The position numbers and the translations under genes are program-made. The notes below the pieces were generated by a model, which was not told the origin of the DNA, did no database searches, and saw only the letters and a program-made list of their open reading frames with translations. This document shows positions 19,726 through 29,456 of a stretch of 64,000 nucleotides of DNA, piece after piece; the stretch's first letter is position 1, and each line of letters begins with the position of its first letter. The DNA is taken from positions 4,174,001 through 4,238,000 of the forward strand of contig NZ_JADNQW010000005.1 in the NCBI RefSeq assembly GCF_015709455.1, given 5' to 3'. The stretch comes from Methylosinus sp. H3A (GTDB lineage Bacteria > Pseudomonadota > Alphaproteobacteria > Rhizobiales > Beijerinckiaceae).

Positions 19726-20198
19726 TCCACATCCGCCCCGCCGCGCGCGAAGACAGCGCGCTCGTCGCCGCTTTCGTGCGCGAGCTCGCGGAATATGAGC
19801 AGCTCTCGCATGAGGTCGAGGCGTCGGAGGAGATGCTCGCCGAGGCGCTGTTCGCGCCGAACCCGCGCGTCTTCTGCGACATCGCCGAAAGCGACGGCGC
19901 CCCCGCGGGCTTCGCTCTGTGGTTCTATACTTTCTCGTCGTTTCGCGGCCGGCATGGCGTTTGGCTCGAGGATATTTTCGTGCGGCCGCAATTTCGCGGC
20001 GGCGGCATAGGCAAGGCGCTGCTCGTCCATCTCGCGCGGCGCTGCGTCGCCGAGGGACTCGGCCGTTTCGAATGGTCGGTGCTGGATTGGAACACGCCAT
20101 CCATCGCCTTCTATGAGGCGCAGGGCGCAAAGCTCATGCACGAATGGAAAATCTGCCGCATGACCGGCGCCGCGCTGGAAACGCTCGCGGAAAAATGA
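19722..20198 (+). CDS. GNAT family N-acetyltransferase
   Basis: A 158-aa acetyl-CoA-dependent acetyltransferase. Motif A reads DIFVRPQFRGGGIGKALLVHLA with the RGGGIGKA pyrophosphate loop, and motif B is WSVLDWNTPSIAFYEAQGA. The overall pattern (AAREDSALVAAFVRELAEYE, FALWFYTFSSFRGRHGVWLEDIFV) resembles the spermidine/thialysine acetyltransferase (SAT2-like) branch, so an amine substrate is possible. GTG start, coupled to pabC by a 4-base overlap. A REP pair follows the stop. Confidence 0.88.
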   Translation: MIHIRPAAREDSALVAAFVRELAEYEQLSHEVEASEEMLAEALFAPNPRVFCDIAESDGAPAGFALWFYTFSSFRGRHGVWLEDIFVRPQFRGGGIGKALLVHLARRCVAEGLGRFEWSVLDWNTPSIAFYEAQGAKLMHEWKICRMTGAALETLAEK

Positions 20199-20205
20199 AG
20201 CCGCG

Positions 20206-20262
20206 CCTTCTTTCTCCCACTCGTGGGAGAAGGTGGCCCCGCGAAGCGGGGTCGGATGAGGG
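20206..20262 (+). repeat. REP element (pair 2, plus copy)
   Basis: Same family as at 6651: CTTCTTTCTCCC hairpin with GGGAGAAGG, then CCCCGC/GCGGGG, ending GTCGGATGAGGG. It begins 8 bases after the GNAT stop and may act in 3'-end protection or termination. Confidence 0.85.
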
Positions 20263-20360
20263 CGCTTCGGCGTGGAGCGGACGTCAAAAACCATGCGCCG
20301 ATATTGACCGCCATTCGACGCATGGGGATAGATTTTTTTGAGGAGCGCCAACCGCGGCGG

Positions 20361-20412
20361 CCCTCATCCGACCCGACTTCGTCGGGCCACCTTCTCCCGG
20401 AACGGGAGAAGG
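20361..20412 (-). repeat. REP element (pair 2, minus copy)
   Basis: Inverted partner of the copy at 20206-20262, ending 16 bases before the aspS stop codon on the other strand. Between the two copies is a ~100-base spacer with a run of seven T (20333-20339) and no obvious stem in front of it. Confidence 0.85.
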
Positions 20413-20428
20413 GGCGCGGTTGTGAGAC

Positions 20429-22207
20429 TCAGCCCTTTTCGGGCAGGTTCAGGCGGATGTGCAGCTCGCGCAGCTGCTTGGGCGTCGCCTCGGAGGGCGC
20501 GCCCATCAGCAGATCTTCGGCGCGCTGGTTCATCGGGAACAGCACGACCTCGCGCAAATTCTCCTCGCCCGCGAGCAGCATCACGATGCGATCGACGCCC
20601 GGCGCGATGCCTCCATGCGGCGGGGCGCCATATTGGAAGGCGCGATACATGCCGCCGAATTTCTCGAGCAGCACATCCTCGCCATAGCCGGCGATCTCGA
20701 AAGCCTTCTTCATAATGTCCGGGCGATGATTTCGGATCGCGCCCGAGGACAATTCGATGCCGTTGCAGACGATGTCGTATTGATAGGCGAGAAGATCGAG
20801 CGGGTTCTTATTCTCCAGCGCCTCGAGGCCGCCTTGCGGCATGGAGAAGGGATTGTGCGAGAAGTCGATCTTCTTGTCGTCCTCGTTATATTCGTACATC
20901 GGGAAGTCGACGATCCAGCAGAATTCGAAGACATCCGTCTTCGACAGGCCGAGCTCCGTGCCGACGCGCAGGCGCGCGGCGCCGGCGAGCTTGGCCGCCT
21001 TCAGCTCCTCGCCGGCCGAGAAGAACAATGCGTCGCCGGCCTTCACGCCGCCCTTGGCGGCGAGCGCGGCCAGCGCCTCCGGCGGAATGAATTTCGCGAT
21101 CGGGCCCTTGCCGATCAGCGCGCCATTCTCCTCGTCGAAGATGATGTAGCCGAGGCCCGGCGCGCCTTCCGAACGCGCCCAATCATTGAGCTTGTCGAAG
21201 AAGCTGCGCGGCTGCGACGCCGCGCCCGGCGCCGGAATGCCGCGCACGACCTTGCCCTTGAAGGCCTTGAAGCTCACATCGTCGCGCGCGAATTCCGCGC
21301 TGACATCGGCGATGATCAGCGGATTGCGCAGATCGGGCTTGTCGGAGCCATATTTCAGCATGGCGTCGCGGAAGGCGATCTTGGGGAAGCTCTGCGTCAC
21401 CGGCTTGCCGCCGCCGAATTCCTCGAACACGCCGCGCAGCACCGGCTCGACGGCCTCGAACACATCCTCCTGCGTCACGAAGCTCATTTCGATATCGAGC
21501 TGGTAGAACTCGCCGGGGCTGCGGTCGGCGCGGGCGTCCTCGTCGCGAAAGCACGGCGCGATCTGGAAATAGCGATCGAAGCCCGCCACCATCAGCAGCT
21601 GCTTGAACTGCTGCGGCGCCTGCGGCAGCGCATAGAATTTGCCCGGATGCATGCGCGAGGGCACCAGAAAGTCGCGCGCGCCCTCCGGCGAGGAGGCGGT
21701 GAGAATCGGCGTCTGGAACTCGAAGAAGCCCAGGGACTTCATCCGCTGGCGCAGCGAATCGATGACCTTGCCGCGCAGCATGATATTGGCGTGCAGCTTC
21801 TCGCGGCGCAGATCGATGAAGCGATAGCGCAGCCGCGTCTCTTCCGGATAGGGGATGTCGCCGAAGACCGGCAGCGGCAGCTCGGCCGCCGGGCCCAGCA
21901 CCTCGATCTCGGTCACATAGACCTCGATCAGGCCGGTCGGCATATCGGGATTCTCGGTGCCGGCGGGGCGCTTGCGCACCTCGCCGTCGAGACGCGCGAC
22001 CCATTCGGAGCGCAGCTTCTCCGCGTCTTTGAAGGCCGGCGAGTCGGGATCGACGACGCATTGGGTCAAGCCGTAATGGTCGCGCAGATCGACGAACAGC
22101 ACGCCGCCATGGTCACGAATGCGGTGGCACCAGCCGGAGAGGCGGACGGTCTCGCCGGCCTTTGTCTCGCGCAGCTCTCCACAATTATGCGAACGATAGC
22201 GATGCAT
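20429..22207 (-). CDS. aspS: Aspartyl-tRNA synthetase
   Basis: A 592-aa class IIb synthetase charging tRNA-Asp (and tRNA-Asn where the GatCAB route operates). The N-terminal OB-fold anticodon domain begins [13 protein letters not shown] and contains [23 protein letters not shown]. The catalytic core includes the GAD insertion and motif 3 [23 protein letters not shown]. The start is set at ATG 22207, where the conserved MHRYRSH begins; ATG 22228 would add 7 residues. Length and C-terminus ([14 protein letters not shown]) are normal. Confidence 0.96.
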   Translation of the reverse strand: MHRYRSHNCGELRETKAGETVRLSGWCHRIRDHGGVLFVDLRDHYGLTQCVVDPDSPAFKDAEKLRSEWVARLDGEVRKRPAGTENPDMPTGLIEVYVTEIEVLGPAAELPLPVFGDIPYPEETRLRYRFIDLRREKLHANIMLRGKVIDSLRQRMKSLGFFEFQTPILTASSPEGARDFLVPSRMHPGKFYALPQAPQQFKQLLMVAGFDRYFQIAPCFRDEDARADRSPGEFYQLDIEMSFVTQEDVFEAVEPVLRGVFEEFGGGKPVTQSFPKIAFRDAMLKYGSDKPDLRNPLIIADVSAEFARDDVSFKAFKGKVVRGIPAPGAASQPRSFFDKLNDWARSEGAPGLGYIIFDEENGALIGKGPIAKFIPPEALAALAAKGGVKAGDALFFSAGEELKAAKLAGAARLRVGTELGLSKTDVFEFCWIVDFPMYEYNEDDKKIDFSHNPFSMPQGGLEALENKNPLDLLAYQYDIVCNGIELSSGAIRNHRPDIMKKAFEIAGYGEDVLLEKFGGMYRAFQYGAPPHGGIAPGVDRIVMLLAGEENLREVVLFPMNQRAEDLLMGAPSEATPKQLRELHIRLNLPEKG

Positions 22208-22970
22208 CTCGAGTGTCTTTATGTTCATAGGAGGGATGTTTCTAGCCGCGGAGAAGCGCAGGGGGAAGGGGCGGTGTCAAGCTGCAACGGCGCCTTCCAC
22301 CCTCCCCTTCAGCGGCTATCGGATTCACCCATAGCGAGACGCTGCGGCCGTCCTGGCCGGGCTGGTCCCGGCCATCCCCGCCAAGCAGCTGAGAAACCAT
22401 AGGAAAGCGCCCGCCATCGACGAATTTCATCCCGTGGGGCTCCGCCGGAGCTTCGGCGTCACGCCGAACTTGTCGAGGCGCCTCGGGGTGTTGGCGTGGA
22501 TTGGCCGGGACCAGCCCGGCCAGGACGTCGCGGGAGGCGAGGAAGAGGCGGGCGCGCGCCTTTGCGCCCGCCGCCGAAATTTGGCGCGGGAGGATGGGAG
22601 GTCCGGGACGCCGCGGCTCCGTTTCGGCCGTGGCGTAAAAGGAGACGCGCATCGAAGCCGGAAGCATCCCGGACCACGGCCGCCTTTTCTGTTCGCCGCC
22701 TGCGGGCTCAGGGTTGTTTTCCCCTTTCGGGTAATCTATCCCCGCGCGAGCCTCGGATATTCGGCCGACTTTCGCATGTGTTCCCACATGCCTCCGCACG
22801 AAGGAGAAGCCGTGCCGGCGGCGTGGCGTCGCTTCGGCGAACGAGGGTCTGCGCCCGCCTCTACGAACCGTGCCCCCACCGACGCCGCCCGACCCTTCGG
22901 ACGACGCCCCATGCGGCGGAGGCGAGGAGGAAGATAGGAATTTAGTCCGCATTTGTCAAGGATGGGACCA
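22208..22970. other. Long non-coding interval with MITE-like repeat
   Basis: About 760 bases between aspS and vapC. The left third is the 177-bp repeat (22350-22526) with its flanks. The remainder (22527-22950) contains a perfect 7-bp hairpin GCATGTG-TTCC-CACATGC (22774-22791). Frames are open on both strands through this region simply because it is very GC-rich; none shows a recognisable protein. A non-coding RNA is possible but unproven. Confidence 0.45.
22350..22526 (+). repeat. 177-bp MITE-like element, copy A
   Basis: Terminal inverted repeats of 33-34 bases (22350-22382 and 22493-22526) start GTCCTGGCCGGGC and end GCCCGGCCAGGAC. Interior and length match copy B at 34833-35009 in the opposite orientation. 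Similarity extends about 29 bases to the left (from 22321) and about 17 bases to the right. No transposase is encoded, as expected of a non-autonomous element. Confidence 0.8.
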
Positions 22971-23381
22971 TCACGCCTTCCGCTCGAACGGGTTCAGCGT
23001 CGGCGCCTCCAGCGCTTCGAAATCCCGCATATTGCGCGTGACGACGGTCAGCCCGTGGACGATCGCCGTCGCGGCGATCATCGCATCCTCGATCAGCCGA
23101 TCCGGCTTGCGATGCATGAGACGCGCCCATTGGCGAAAGGCGGGCGCATCCATGGCGAGAACATTGTAGGTCGCCGCGACCTGCTCCAGCCAGGCTTCGA
23201 TCGCAGCCGCGCGTTCGGCGTCGCGCACGCGTGTGATCTCAATCCCCGCCTGAATCTCGCCGATCGTCACGGCCGACAAATGAAGGTCATGGTCGGCGAC
23301 GCTCTCCAGCCAAGCGAGGACGCCGCCATGCGGCCGGGTGCGCCGCAATTCCGAGACGACATTCGTGTCCAGAAGATACAT
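22971..23381 (-). CDS. vapC: PIN-domain ribonuclease toxin, VapC type
   Basis: A 136-aa PIN-domain protein with the acidic metal-binding residues in their usual places: Asp5 in MYLLDTNVVSEL, Glu in TIGEIQAGIE, and Asp residues in RLIEDAMIAATA and TRNMRDFEAL. VapC/FitB toxins cut tRNA or rRNA in a Mg-dependent manner. Its ATG overlaps the antitoxin stop by one base (TAATG), so the toxin is made only by coupled translation. The closest pattern is the FitB-like subgroup. Confidence 0.88.
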   Translation of the reverse strand: MYLLDTNVVSELRRTRPHGGVLAWLESVADHDLHLSAVTIGEIQAGIEITRVRDAERAAAIEAWLEQVAATYNVLAMDAPAFRQWARLMHRKPDRLIEDAMIAATAIVHGLTVVTRNMRDFEALEAPTLNPFERKA

Positions 23382-23638
23382 TAATCGAAGCCGCGGGGCG
23401 GCCGACGACGCCGAGCGCCGCGCTCCGGCAGGTCCAGATCGCCGCGCGCCGAGTCGGACAGGAGCAGGGCCTTCAATGTCGGCGGCGCGGACTGGCGAAG
23501 CCTGCGCCACTCGACGATCGGGACCAGAACAGCGGCCTCCGCGCCGCGCCGCGTGACCATCTGCGGACCCTCGTGGAGGCAGGCGTCCAGCAGCTCGCTG
23601 AAACGCGCCTTCGCATCCTGCACGGCCCAGCTCTTCAT
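23381..23638 (-). CDS. vapB: Phd/YefM-type antitoxin
   Basis: An 85-aa antitoxin. The N-terminal Phd/YefM DNA-binding fold is MKSWAVQDAKARFSELLDAC followed by HEGPQMVTRRGAEAAVLVP. The C-terminal tail (LDLPERGARRRRPPRGFD) would wrap the toxin. ATG 23638 is preferred to GTG 23650 because GAGG stands 6 bases upstream. It is the first gene of the operon, with a perfect inverted repeat just before it as a likely autoregulatory site. Confidence 0.87.
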   Translation of the reverse strand: MKSWAVQDAKARFSELLDACLHEGPQMVTRRGAEAAVLVPIVEWRRLRQSAPPTLKALLLSDSARGDLDLPERGARRRRPPRGFD

Positions 23639-23651
23639 GATGACCTCCACA

Positions 23652-23671
23652 GACTAGTCAGATAACTAGTC
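23652..23671. promoter_or_regulatory. Toxin-antitoxin operator palindrome
   Basis: Perfect inverted repeat, arms GACTAGT (23652-23658) and ACTAGTC (23665-23671) with a 6-base spacer, 13 bases upstream of the antitoxin start. Phd/YefM antitoxins bind such palindromes over their own promoter. Confidence 0.65.
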
Positions 23672-23859
23672 ATTTTGTCGCGTCAGCGCAAGCGACGAGC
23701 GACGCCCAAGGCCGCGCAGACGGTTTCCTCGTCCTTCTAGACGCCGGCTCCTCAGAATGAGGAAATCTTTCCCAGTCGCTGGGGTGCTGGACGCCGAATC
23801 TCGCCTCGGGCTATCACCGTTCCGCGCAGCGCCCGCCCCTCCCACCAAAGAGCCCCTTT

Positions 23860-24576
23860 ATGATCCCCTGGACCCTGCTCGATACGGCCCCCGTGCCCGG
23901 CGGCGAGGGCGAGCTGCGGCTCCGGCGGCGGGGCGCGGAATTTTCCATCCGGCTCGGCGCCGTCGAGCTGATGAACAGCCGCATCAGCGGCTCGGAGGAG
24001 GCGCTCGCCACGCTCACCTGCGCGAAAATCGCGACGCGGGCGCAGCCGCGCATTCTCATCGGCGGGCTCGGCATGGGCTTCACCCTGCGCGCCGCGCTGG
24101 GCGTTCTCGGGGCAAAGGCGCAGATCGTCGTCGCCGAGCTCGTGCCGGCCGTCGTCGCCTGGGCGCGGGGGCCGATGGCGGAGCTGTTCGGCGACAGCCT
24201 GACCGACCCGCGCGTCCGCATAGAGGTCGAGGATGTCGGGCGAGTGATCCGCTCGGGCCGCGGCAGCTATGACGCTATTCTTCTCGATGTCGACAATGGC
24301 CCCGAGGCTCTCACCCGCGATTCCAATGACGGGCTCTATGGCCAGGACGGGTTGCGGGCGGCGCGCGCCGCGCTGCGCCCGGGCGGCGTGCTGGCCGTAT
24401 GGTCCTGCGCGCCGGATCGCGATTTCGCCGCGCGCCTGCGCAAGACCGGCTTCCGTGTGGAGGAGGTGAAGACGCGCGCCAGAGGCCGAGACGGCGGCGC
24501 GCGGCATGTGATCTGGCTCGCCGCCCGCGCCGATTCGTCGTCGCCGCGGACGCGGGCGGGAGCCGATCCGAATTGA
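23860..24576 (+). CDS. Spermidine synthase-like protein
   Basis: A 238-aa Rossmann-fold protein related to the catalytic half of spermidine/spermine synthases. It has the SAM/dcSAM loop ILIGGLGMGFTLRAAL, the acidic VAELVPAVVAWARG, and YDAILLDVDNGPEALT followed by LRPGGVLAVWSCAPD. The N-terminal beta-strand domain of true SpeE is short, so it may be an aminopropyltransferase relative or a methyltransferase of unknown substrate. Its stop overlaps the next gene's TTG start. Confidence 0.8.
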   Translation: MIPWTLLDTAPVPGGEGELRLRRRGAEFSIRLGAVELMNSRISGSEEALATLTCAKIATRAQPRILIGGLGMGFTLRAALGVLGAKAQIVVAELVPAVVAWARGPMAELFGDSLTDPRVRIEVEDVGRVIRSGRGSYDAILLDVDNGPEALTRDSNDGLYGQDGLRAARAALRPGGVLAVWSCAPDRDFAARLRKTGFRVEEVKTRARGRDGGARHVIWLAARADSSSPRTRAGADPN

Positions 24577-24902
24577 CGCGCAAATCGACGGAGGCCGAGC
24601 CTTTTTTCTGGTGGGAAGGCGAAACTCTAGTGGTCAATATTCTGGGGCGGCCGGCCGCCAGTCGCGACGCCATCGGCAAGCCCAGGGGCCATCAGCTCGA
24701 GGTCAGCGTGACCACGGCGCCGCGCCGAGGCCGGGCGACCGATCATATGGTCCGCTTTCTCGCCGGCGAGTTCGGCGTCGCTCCCTCGGCGATCGAGGTG
24801 GTGTTCGGACGCATGAACGTCAACAAGCAATTGCGGATCGCCGCGCCGCAGAAGCTTCCAGGCCCGTTTCGGCGATCCTCGCCGCAGGGCGGAGAGGGCT
24901 GA
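24573..24902 (+). CDS. DUF167 (YggU-type) protein
   Basis: A 109-aa small alpha/beta protein with the DUF167 pattern: FFWWEGETLVVNILGRPAASRDAIG, then HQLEVSVTTAPRRGRATDHMVRFLAGEFGVAPSAIEVVFGRMNVNKQLRI. Function is unknown in the family. No ATG is available; the TTG at 24573 overlaps the preceding stop (TTGA) and has GGGAG upstream, so a coupled start is proposed. The exact start is uncertain; a GTG at 24630 is the alternative but would remove the first beta-strand. Confidence 0.75.
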   Translation: MTRKSTEAEPFFWWEGETLVVNILGRPAASRDAIGKPRGHQLEVSVTTAPRRGRATDHMVRFLAGEFGVAPSAIEVVFGRMNVNKQLRIAAPQKLPGPFRRSSPQGGEG

Positions 24903-25256
24903 ATCGCCGCGCGCAGAACCGGGCTTCGAGCCTCTGCGCCCGCGCGGGCCCCATGGCGGATCGGGCCTTTGCGACGCGCCTCATGGCTCGCATTCAGGTG
25001 GACGGCCCCGCCGATCCGCGCCGACGGCCCCTTCCCCTGCCGCGGATTCTCGTCTAACACACGCCCGACCGCCGGGCCGGGCCTCTCGCCCCGCCGGGTC
25101 TCGTCTCACGGAGGGCGCGCTGAACCTAAAAAGGCTGCGGCGCGGCCTTTTTTTGTGCGCGGCCCTCGCGATACAGGACGACAGCAAGCGACGAGACGCG
25201 CGCGTTCCCCCATTCTGGGGAATGTCCCGTGAAGAAAGGATGACAGACGGACCGAC
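24903..25256. other. Non-coding interval upstream of carB
   Basis: No convincing gene. It contains a Rho-independent terminator (25128-25154) and, 34 bases before the carB start, a small hairpin TTCCCC / GGGGAA (25205-25222). The latter could lie in the carB leader and influence translation; I see no recognisable riboswitch. Confidence 0.5.
25128..25154 (+). terminator. Rho-independent terminator before carB
   Basis: Stem GGCTG/CGGCC extended by five A-T pairs, loop of five bases, followed by T7 (25148-25154). The matching A-run on the left side means it could work in both directions. It would end transcription from the spermidine-synthase-like/DUF167 unit. Confidence 0.75.
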
Positions 25257-28200
25257 ATGCCGAAGCGAACAGACATCTCGACCATTCTGATCATCGGCGC
25301 CGGCCCCATCGTCATCGGCCAGGCCTGCGAATTCGACTATTCCGGCACACAGGCCTGCAAGGCCCTCCGCGCCGAGGGCTATCGCATCGTCCTCGTCAAC
25401 TCCAATCCCGCGACCATCATGACCGATCCCGACATGGCGGATCGGACCTATGTCGAGCCGATAACGCCCGAGATCGTCGCCAAGATCATCGAGAAGGAGC
25501 GCTACGCCATCCCCGGCGGCTTCGCGCTCCTGCCCACCATGGGCGGCCAGACGGCCTTGAATTGCGCGCTCTCGCTGAAGCGCATGGGCGTGCTCGACAA
25601 ATTCGAGATCGAGATGATCGGCGCCAATGCGCAGGCCATAGACAAGGCCGAGGATCGCGAATTGTTCCGCGAGGCCATGACCAGGATCGGCCTGGAGACG
25701 CCGCGCTCGCGCCTCGCCAACGCCACCGATCTCAAAACCGCCGACAAGGCCAAGCGCAACGCCGAGATCGCCGAGATCGAGGCTTCCGCTTTGCCGCCCG
25801 AGGAGAAGCAGAAGGCGGTCGCCGACATCCGCCGCCGCTGGGAGACGGGCGAGCCCGAGCGCAAGCGCCGTTATATTTCCAAGGGCCTGACCGAGGCGCT
25901 GGAGGCGCTGGAGGACATCGGCCTGCCGGCGATCATCCGGCCGTCCTTCACTTTGGCCGGCACGGGCGGCGGCATCGCCTATAACAAGGCGGAGTTCATC
26001 GACATCATCGAGCGCGGGCTGGACGCCTCGCCGACCACCGAAGTGCTCATCGAAGAGAGCGTCATCGGCTGGAAAGAGTATGAGATGGAGGTCGTCCGCG
26101 ACAAAGCGGACAATTGCATCATCGTCTGCTCGATCGAGAATATCGATCCGATGGGCGTGCATACGGGCGATTCGATCACCGTCGCCCCGGCGCTGACGCT
26201 GACCGACAAAGAATATCAGATCATGCGCGACGCCTCGATCGCCGTGCTGCGCGAGATCGGCGTCGAGACCGGCGGCTCGAATGTCCAATTCGCCGTCGAT
26301 CCCGCCACCGGGCGCATGATCGTCATCGAGATGAATCCGCGCGTGTCGCGGTCCTCGGCGCTGGCCTCCAAGGCGACGGGATTCCCCATCGCCAAGGTCG
26401 CCGCCAAGCTCGCCGTCGGCTACACGCTGGACGAGATCGCCAATGACATAACGGGCGGCGCGACGCCGGCCTCCTTCGAGCCGACGATCGATTATGTCGT
26501 CACCAAGATTCCGCGTTTCGCTTTCGAGAAATTCCCCGGCGCCGAGCCCATTCTGACGACGGCGATGAAATCCGTCGGCGAGGCCATGGCGATCGGGCGC
26601 AATTTCGCCGAATCGCTGCAAAAGGCGCTGCGCTCGCTGGAGACCGGCCTCTCCGGCCTCGACGAGATCGAGATCGACGGCATGGGCCGCGGCGACGATA
26701 TGAATGTGCTGCGCGCCGCGCTCGGCACGCCGACGCCGGATCGGCTGCTCGTCGTCGGCCAGGCGCTGCGGCTCGGCATGGATCCGCAGGAGATTCACGA
26801 GGCCTGCAAGATAGATCCCTGGTTCATCGCGCGGATCGAGGAGATCGTCGCGCTGGAGGCGCGCGTGCGCGCCTTCGGCCTGCCCAAGGACGCCGAGAAT
26901 TTCCGTGCGCTGAAATTCGCCGGCTTCTCCGACGCCCGCCTCGCGACGCTCACCGGCGCCGGCGAGAAGGAGGTCCGCGCCGCGCGACGGGCGCTCGACG
27001 TGCGGCCGGTCTATAAGCGCATCGACACTTGCGCGGCGGAATTCGCCTCGCCCACCGCCTATATGTATTCGACCTATGAGACGCCTTTCCTCGGCGCGCC
27101 GGCCAATGAGGCGCGGCCGTCGAATCGGCGCAAAGTGGTCATTCTCGGCGGCGGGCCGAACCGCATCGGCCAGGGCATAGAATTCGACTATTGCTGCTGC
27201 CACGCCTGTTTCGCGCTCGCCGACGCGGGCTATGAAACCATCATGATCAATTGCAATCCCGAGACTGTGTCGACGGATTACGACACCTCCGATCGTCTCT
27301 ATTTCGAGCCGCTGACGGCCGAGGACGTGGAGGAGATTTTGGACGTCGAGCGCAGCAATGGGACATTGCATGGCGTCATCGTCCAATATGGCGGCCAGAC
27401 GCCCTTGAAGCTCGCCCATACGCTGAGCTCGGCGGGCGTGCCCATTCTCGGCACGCCGGTCGATTCGATCGACCTCGCGGAGGATCGCGACCGCTTCAAG
27501 CGCTTGCTCGACAAGCTCGGATTGAAGCAGCCCAAGAATGGCATCGCCTATTCTGTGGAGCAGTCGCGGCTCGTCGCCGGCGAGCTCGGCCTGCCGCTCG
27601 TCGTGCGGCCGTCCTATGTGCTCGGCGGGCGCGCGATGGCGATCATCCGCGATCAAAACACGCTCGACGATTATCTGCTCGGCACGCTGCCGAGCCTCGT
27701 GCCTTCCGACGTCAAGGCGCGCTATCCCAATGACAAGACCGGGCAGATCAACACTGTGCTCGGCAAGAATCCGCTGCTCTTCGACCGCTATCTGACCGAC
27801 GCCATAGAGGTGGACGTCGACTGTCTCGCCGATGGCGAGGAGGCGGCCATCGCCGGGGTGATGGAGCATATAGAGGAGGCCGGCATTCATTCCGGCGATT
27901 CGGCCTGCTCGCTGCCGCCGCGCTCGCTCTCGGCCGAGACGGTGGCCGAGCTCGAGCGGCAGACGATCCAGCTCGCCAAGGCGCTCGGCGTCATCGGGCT
28001 GATGAACGTCCAATATGCGCTGAAGGACGGCGAAATCTTCGTGCTCGAGGTCAATCCGCGCGCCTCGCGCACCGTGCCCTTCGTCGCCAAGGTGATCGGC
28101 GCGCCCATCGCCAAGATCGCGGCGCGGATCATGGCCGGGGAGAAGCTCTCGGCCTTCACCCTGCCCTCCCGCGCGCCGAATCACGTCGGCGTGAAGGAAT

Positions 28201-28751
28201 CGGTCTTCCCCTTCGCACGCTTCCCCGGCGTCGACACTGTGCTCGGGCCGGAAATGCGCTCGACCGGCGAGGTCATCGGCCTCGACCGCAGCTTCGAGGC
28301 CGCCTTCGCCAAGAGCCAGCTGGGGGGCGGCACCAAAGTCCCCCGCCAGGGAACCGTCTTCGTCTCGGTGCGCGACGCCGACAAGCCGCGCGTCCTGGCC
28401 GCGGTCCAGCAGCTGGTGAGCCTCGGCTTCACCGTCGTCGCGACCGGGGGCACGGCCCGCTACCTGCAGGAGCAGGGCGTGCCGGCGCAAAAGCTCAACA
28501 AAGTGTCGGAAGGACGCCCGCATATCGTGGACGCCATAAAGAACGGCTCCGTTCAGCTCGTGTTCAACACGACGGAAGGAGCCCAGGCGCTGGCGGATTC
28601 TCGTTCCTTGCGCCAAGCTGCGCTATTGCATAAAGTCCCCTATTATACGACTCTGGCCGGCGCGATCGCGTCGGTCCAGAGCATTAGGGCCTATGTATCG
28701 GGAGATCTCGAAGTCCGCGCCCTTCAGGACTATTTCGCGTCCGACGCGTAA
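25257..28751 (+). CDS. carB: Carbamoyl-phosphate synthase large subunit
   Basis: A 1164-aa enzyme making carbamoyl phosphate from bicarbonate, ATP and ammonia supplied by CarA, for pyrimidines and arginine. Two homologous ATP-grasp halves are visible: [20 protein letters not shown] at the N-terminus and [20 protein letters not shown] in the second half (near 625), each with EMNPR/EVNPR metal sites ([26 protein letters not shown]). The C-terminal allosteric MGS-like domain includes [20 protein letters not shown]. An insertion rich in Lys/Glu (about 160-195) makes it longer than the E. coli protein, a feature of alphaproteobacteria. carA is not in the window. Confidence 0.97.
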   Translation: MPKRTDISTILIIGAGPIVIGQACEFDYSGTQACKALRAEGYRIVLVNSNPATIMTDPDMADRTYVEPITPEIVAKIIEKERYAIPGGFALLPTMGGQTALNCALSLKRMGVLDKFEIEMIGANAQAIDKAEDRELFREAMTRIGLETPRSRLANATDLKTADKAKRNAEIAEIEASALPPEEKQKAVADIRRRWETGEPERKRRYISKGLTEALEALEDIGLPAIIRPSFTLAGTGGGIAYNKAEFIDIIERGLDASPTTEVLIEESVIGWKEYEMEVVRDKADNCIIVCSIENIDPMGVHTGDSITVAPALTLTDKEYQIMRDASIAVLREIGVETGGSNVQFAVDPATGRMIVIEMNPRVSRSSALASKATGFPIAKVAAKLAVGYTLDEIANDITGGATPASFEPTIDYVVTKIPRFAFEKFPGAEPILTTAMKSVGEAMAIGRNFAESLQKALRSLETGLSGLDEIEIDGMGRGDDMNVLRAALGTPTPDRLLVVGQALRLGMDPQEIHEACKIDPWFIARIEEIVALEARVRAFGLPKDAENFRALKFAGFSDARLATLTGAGEKEVRAARRALDVRPVYKRIDTCAAEFASPTAYMYSTYETPFLGAPANEARPSNRRKVVILGGGPNRIGQGIEFDYCCCHACFALADAGYETIMINCNPETVSTDYDTSDRLYFEPLTAEDVEEILDVERSNGTLHGVIVQYGGQTPLKLAHTLSSAGVPILGTPVDSIDLAEDRDRFKRLLDKLGLKQPKNGIAYSVEQSRLVAGELGLPLVVRPSYVLGGRAMAIIRDQNTLDDYLLGTLPSLVPSDVKARYPNDKTGQINTVLGKNPLLFDRYLTDAIEVDVDCLADGEEAAIAGVMEHIEEAGIHSGDSACSLPPRSLSAETVAELERQTIQLAKALGVIGLMNVQYALKDGEIFVLEVNPRASRTVPFVAKVIGAPIAKIAARIMAGEKLSAFTLPSRAPNHVGVKESVFPFARFPGVDTVLGPEMRSTGEVIGLDRSFEAAFAKSQLGGGTKVPRQGTVFVSVRDADKPRVLAAVQQLVSLGFTVVATGGTARYLQEQGVPAQKLNKVSEGRPHIVDAIKNGSVQLVFNTTEGAQALADSRSLRQAALLHKVPYYTTLAGAIASVQSIRAYVSGDLEVRALQDYFASDA

Positions 28752-28904
28752 ATTTGCGCGCGCGAATCGGTGAGGGTCGCCGCATCCGCGGCTCGTTCAT
28801 ATCGAGGAAATCCGTCCGTCCGCCGCAGCTTTCGCTGGTCCGGCAGGCGTCCGGAATTTTTTTGGCCGGGTCCGGACGCATCCAGGAGCGAAAGAGCAAG
28901 AGAT

Positions 28905-29381
28905 ATGGTGGACAAGGTGCCTATGACCGCCGCCGGCTACGCCACTCTCGACCAGGAGTTGCGTCTACGCCAGCAGACCGAACGTCCGCGCATCATCCAG
29001 GCGATCGCCGAGGCGCGCGCCCATGGCGATCTTTCCGAGAACGCCGAATATCACGCCGCCAAGGAAGCGCAATCGCTGAACGAGGGCCGCATCGCCGACC
29101 TCGAGGACAAGCTGTCGCGCGCCGAGGTCATAGACGTCTCCAAGCTCACTGGCAATACGGTGAAATTCGGCGCGACGGTCACCGTCGTCGACGAGGACAC
29201 CGAGGAGGAGAAGGCCTATCAGATCGTCGGCGAACCGGAAGCCGATGTGAAGAACGGCCGCGTCTCCATCGCCTCCCCCATCGCCCGCGCGCTGATCGGC
29301 AAAAAGGCCGGCGACACGGTCGAGGTGAAGACGCCGGGCGGCGGCAAGAGCTATGAGATTTTGAAGGTCGCTTTCGTCTGA
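28905..29381 (+). CDS. greA: Transcription elongation factor GreA
   Basis: A 158-aa cleavage factor that rescues backtracked RNA polymerase. The N-terminal coiled coil carries the acidic tip [20 protein letters not shown], whose Asp/Glu pair holds the catalytic Mg in the polymerase channel. The C-terminal FKBP-like domain includes [13 protein letters not shown] and [29 protein letters not shown] 28905 gives the standard length. The leader carries an inverted repeat GCGTCCGG/CCGGACGC (28848-28880) with a T-run in its loop. A REP pair follows the stop. Confidence 0.96.
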   Translation: MVDKVPMTAAGYATLDQELRLRQQTERPRIIQAIAEARAHGDLSENAEYHAAKEAQSLNEGRIADLEDKLSRAEVIDVSKLTGNTVKFGATVTVVDEDTEEEKAYQIVGEPEADVKNGRVSIASPIARALIGKKAGDTVEVKTPGGGKSYEILKVAFV

Positions 29382-29400
29382 GCGAAGACCTGCGCGCTCT

Positions 29401-29456
29401 CCTTCTCCCACTTGTGGGAGAAGGCAGCCCTCGCGTCAGCGAGGGTCGGATGAGGG
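29401..29456 (+). repeat. REP element (pair 3, plus copy)
   Basis: CTTCTCCC-type hairpin followed by CCCTCGC/GCGAGGG and ending GTCGGATGAGGG. The ATG in this terminal motif (29450) is the only ATG start in frame with the following ELM1-family gene. Confidence 0.85.

Noticed and set aside
22242..22952. 236-codon minus-strand frame between aspS and vapC
   Set aside because: It runs through the 177-bp repeat, and other frames on the opposite strand are equally open, so there is no coding constraint; proline/arginine-rich translation with no family resemblance.
24969..25232. Small open frame upstream of carB
   Set aside because: No ribosome site, spans a terminator hairpin and has no recognisable protein pattern.
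24981..28616. 1211-codon open frame antisense to carB
   Set aside because: It mirrors carB codon by codon, has composition typical of antisense frames in GC-rich genes and no recognisable domain; carB is unambiguous.
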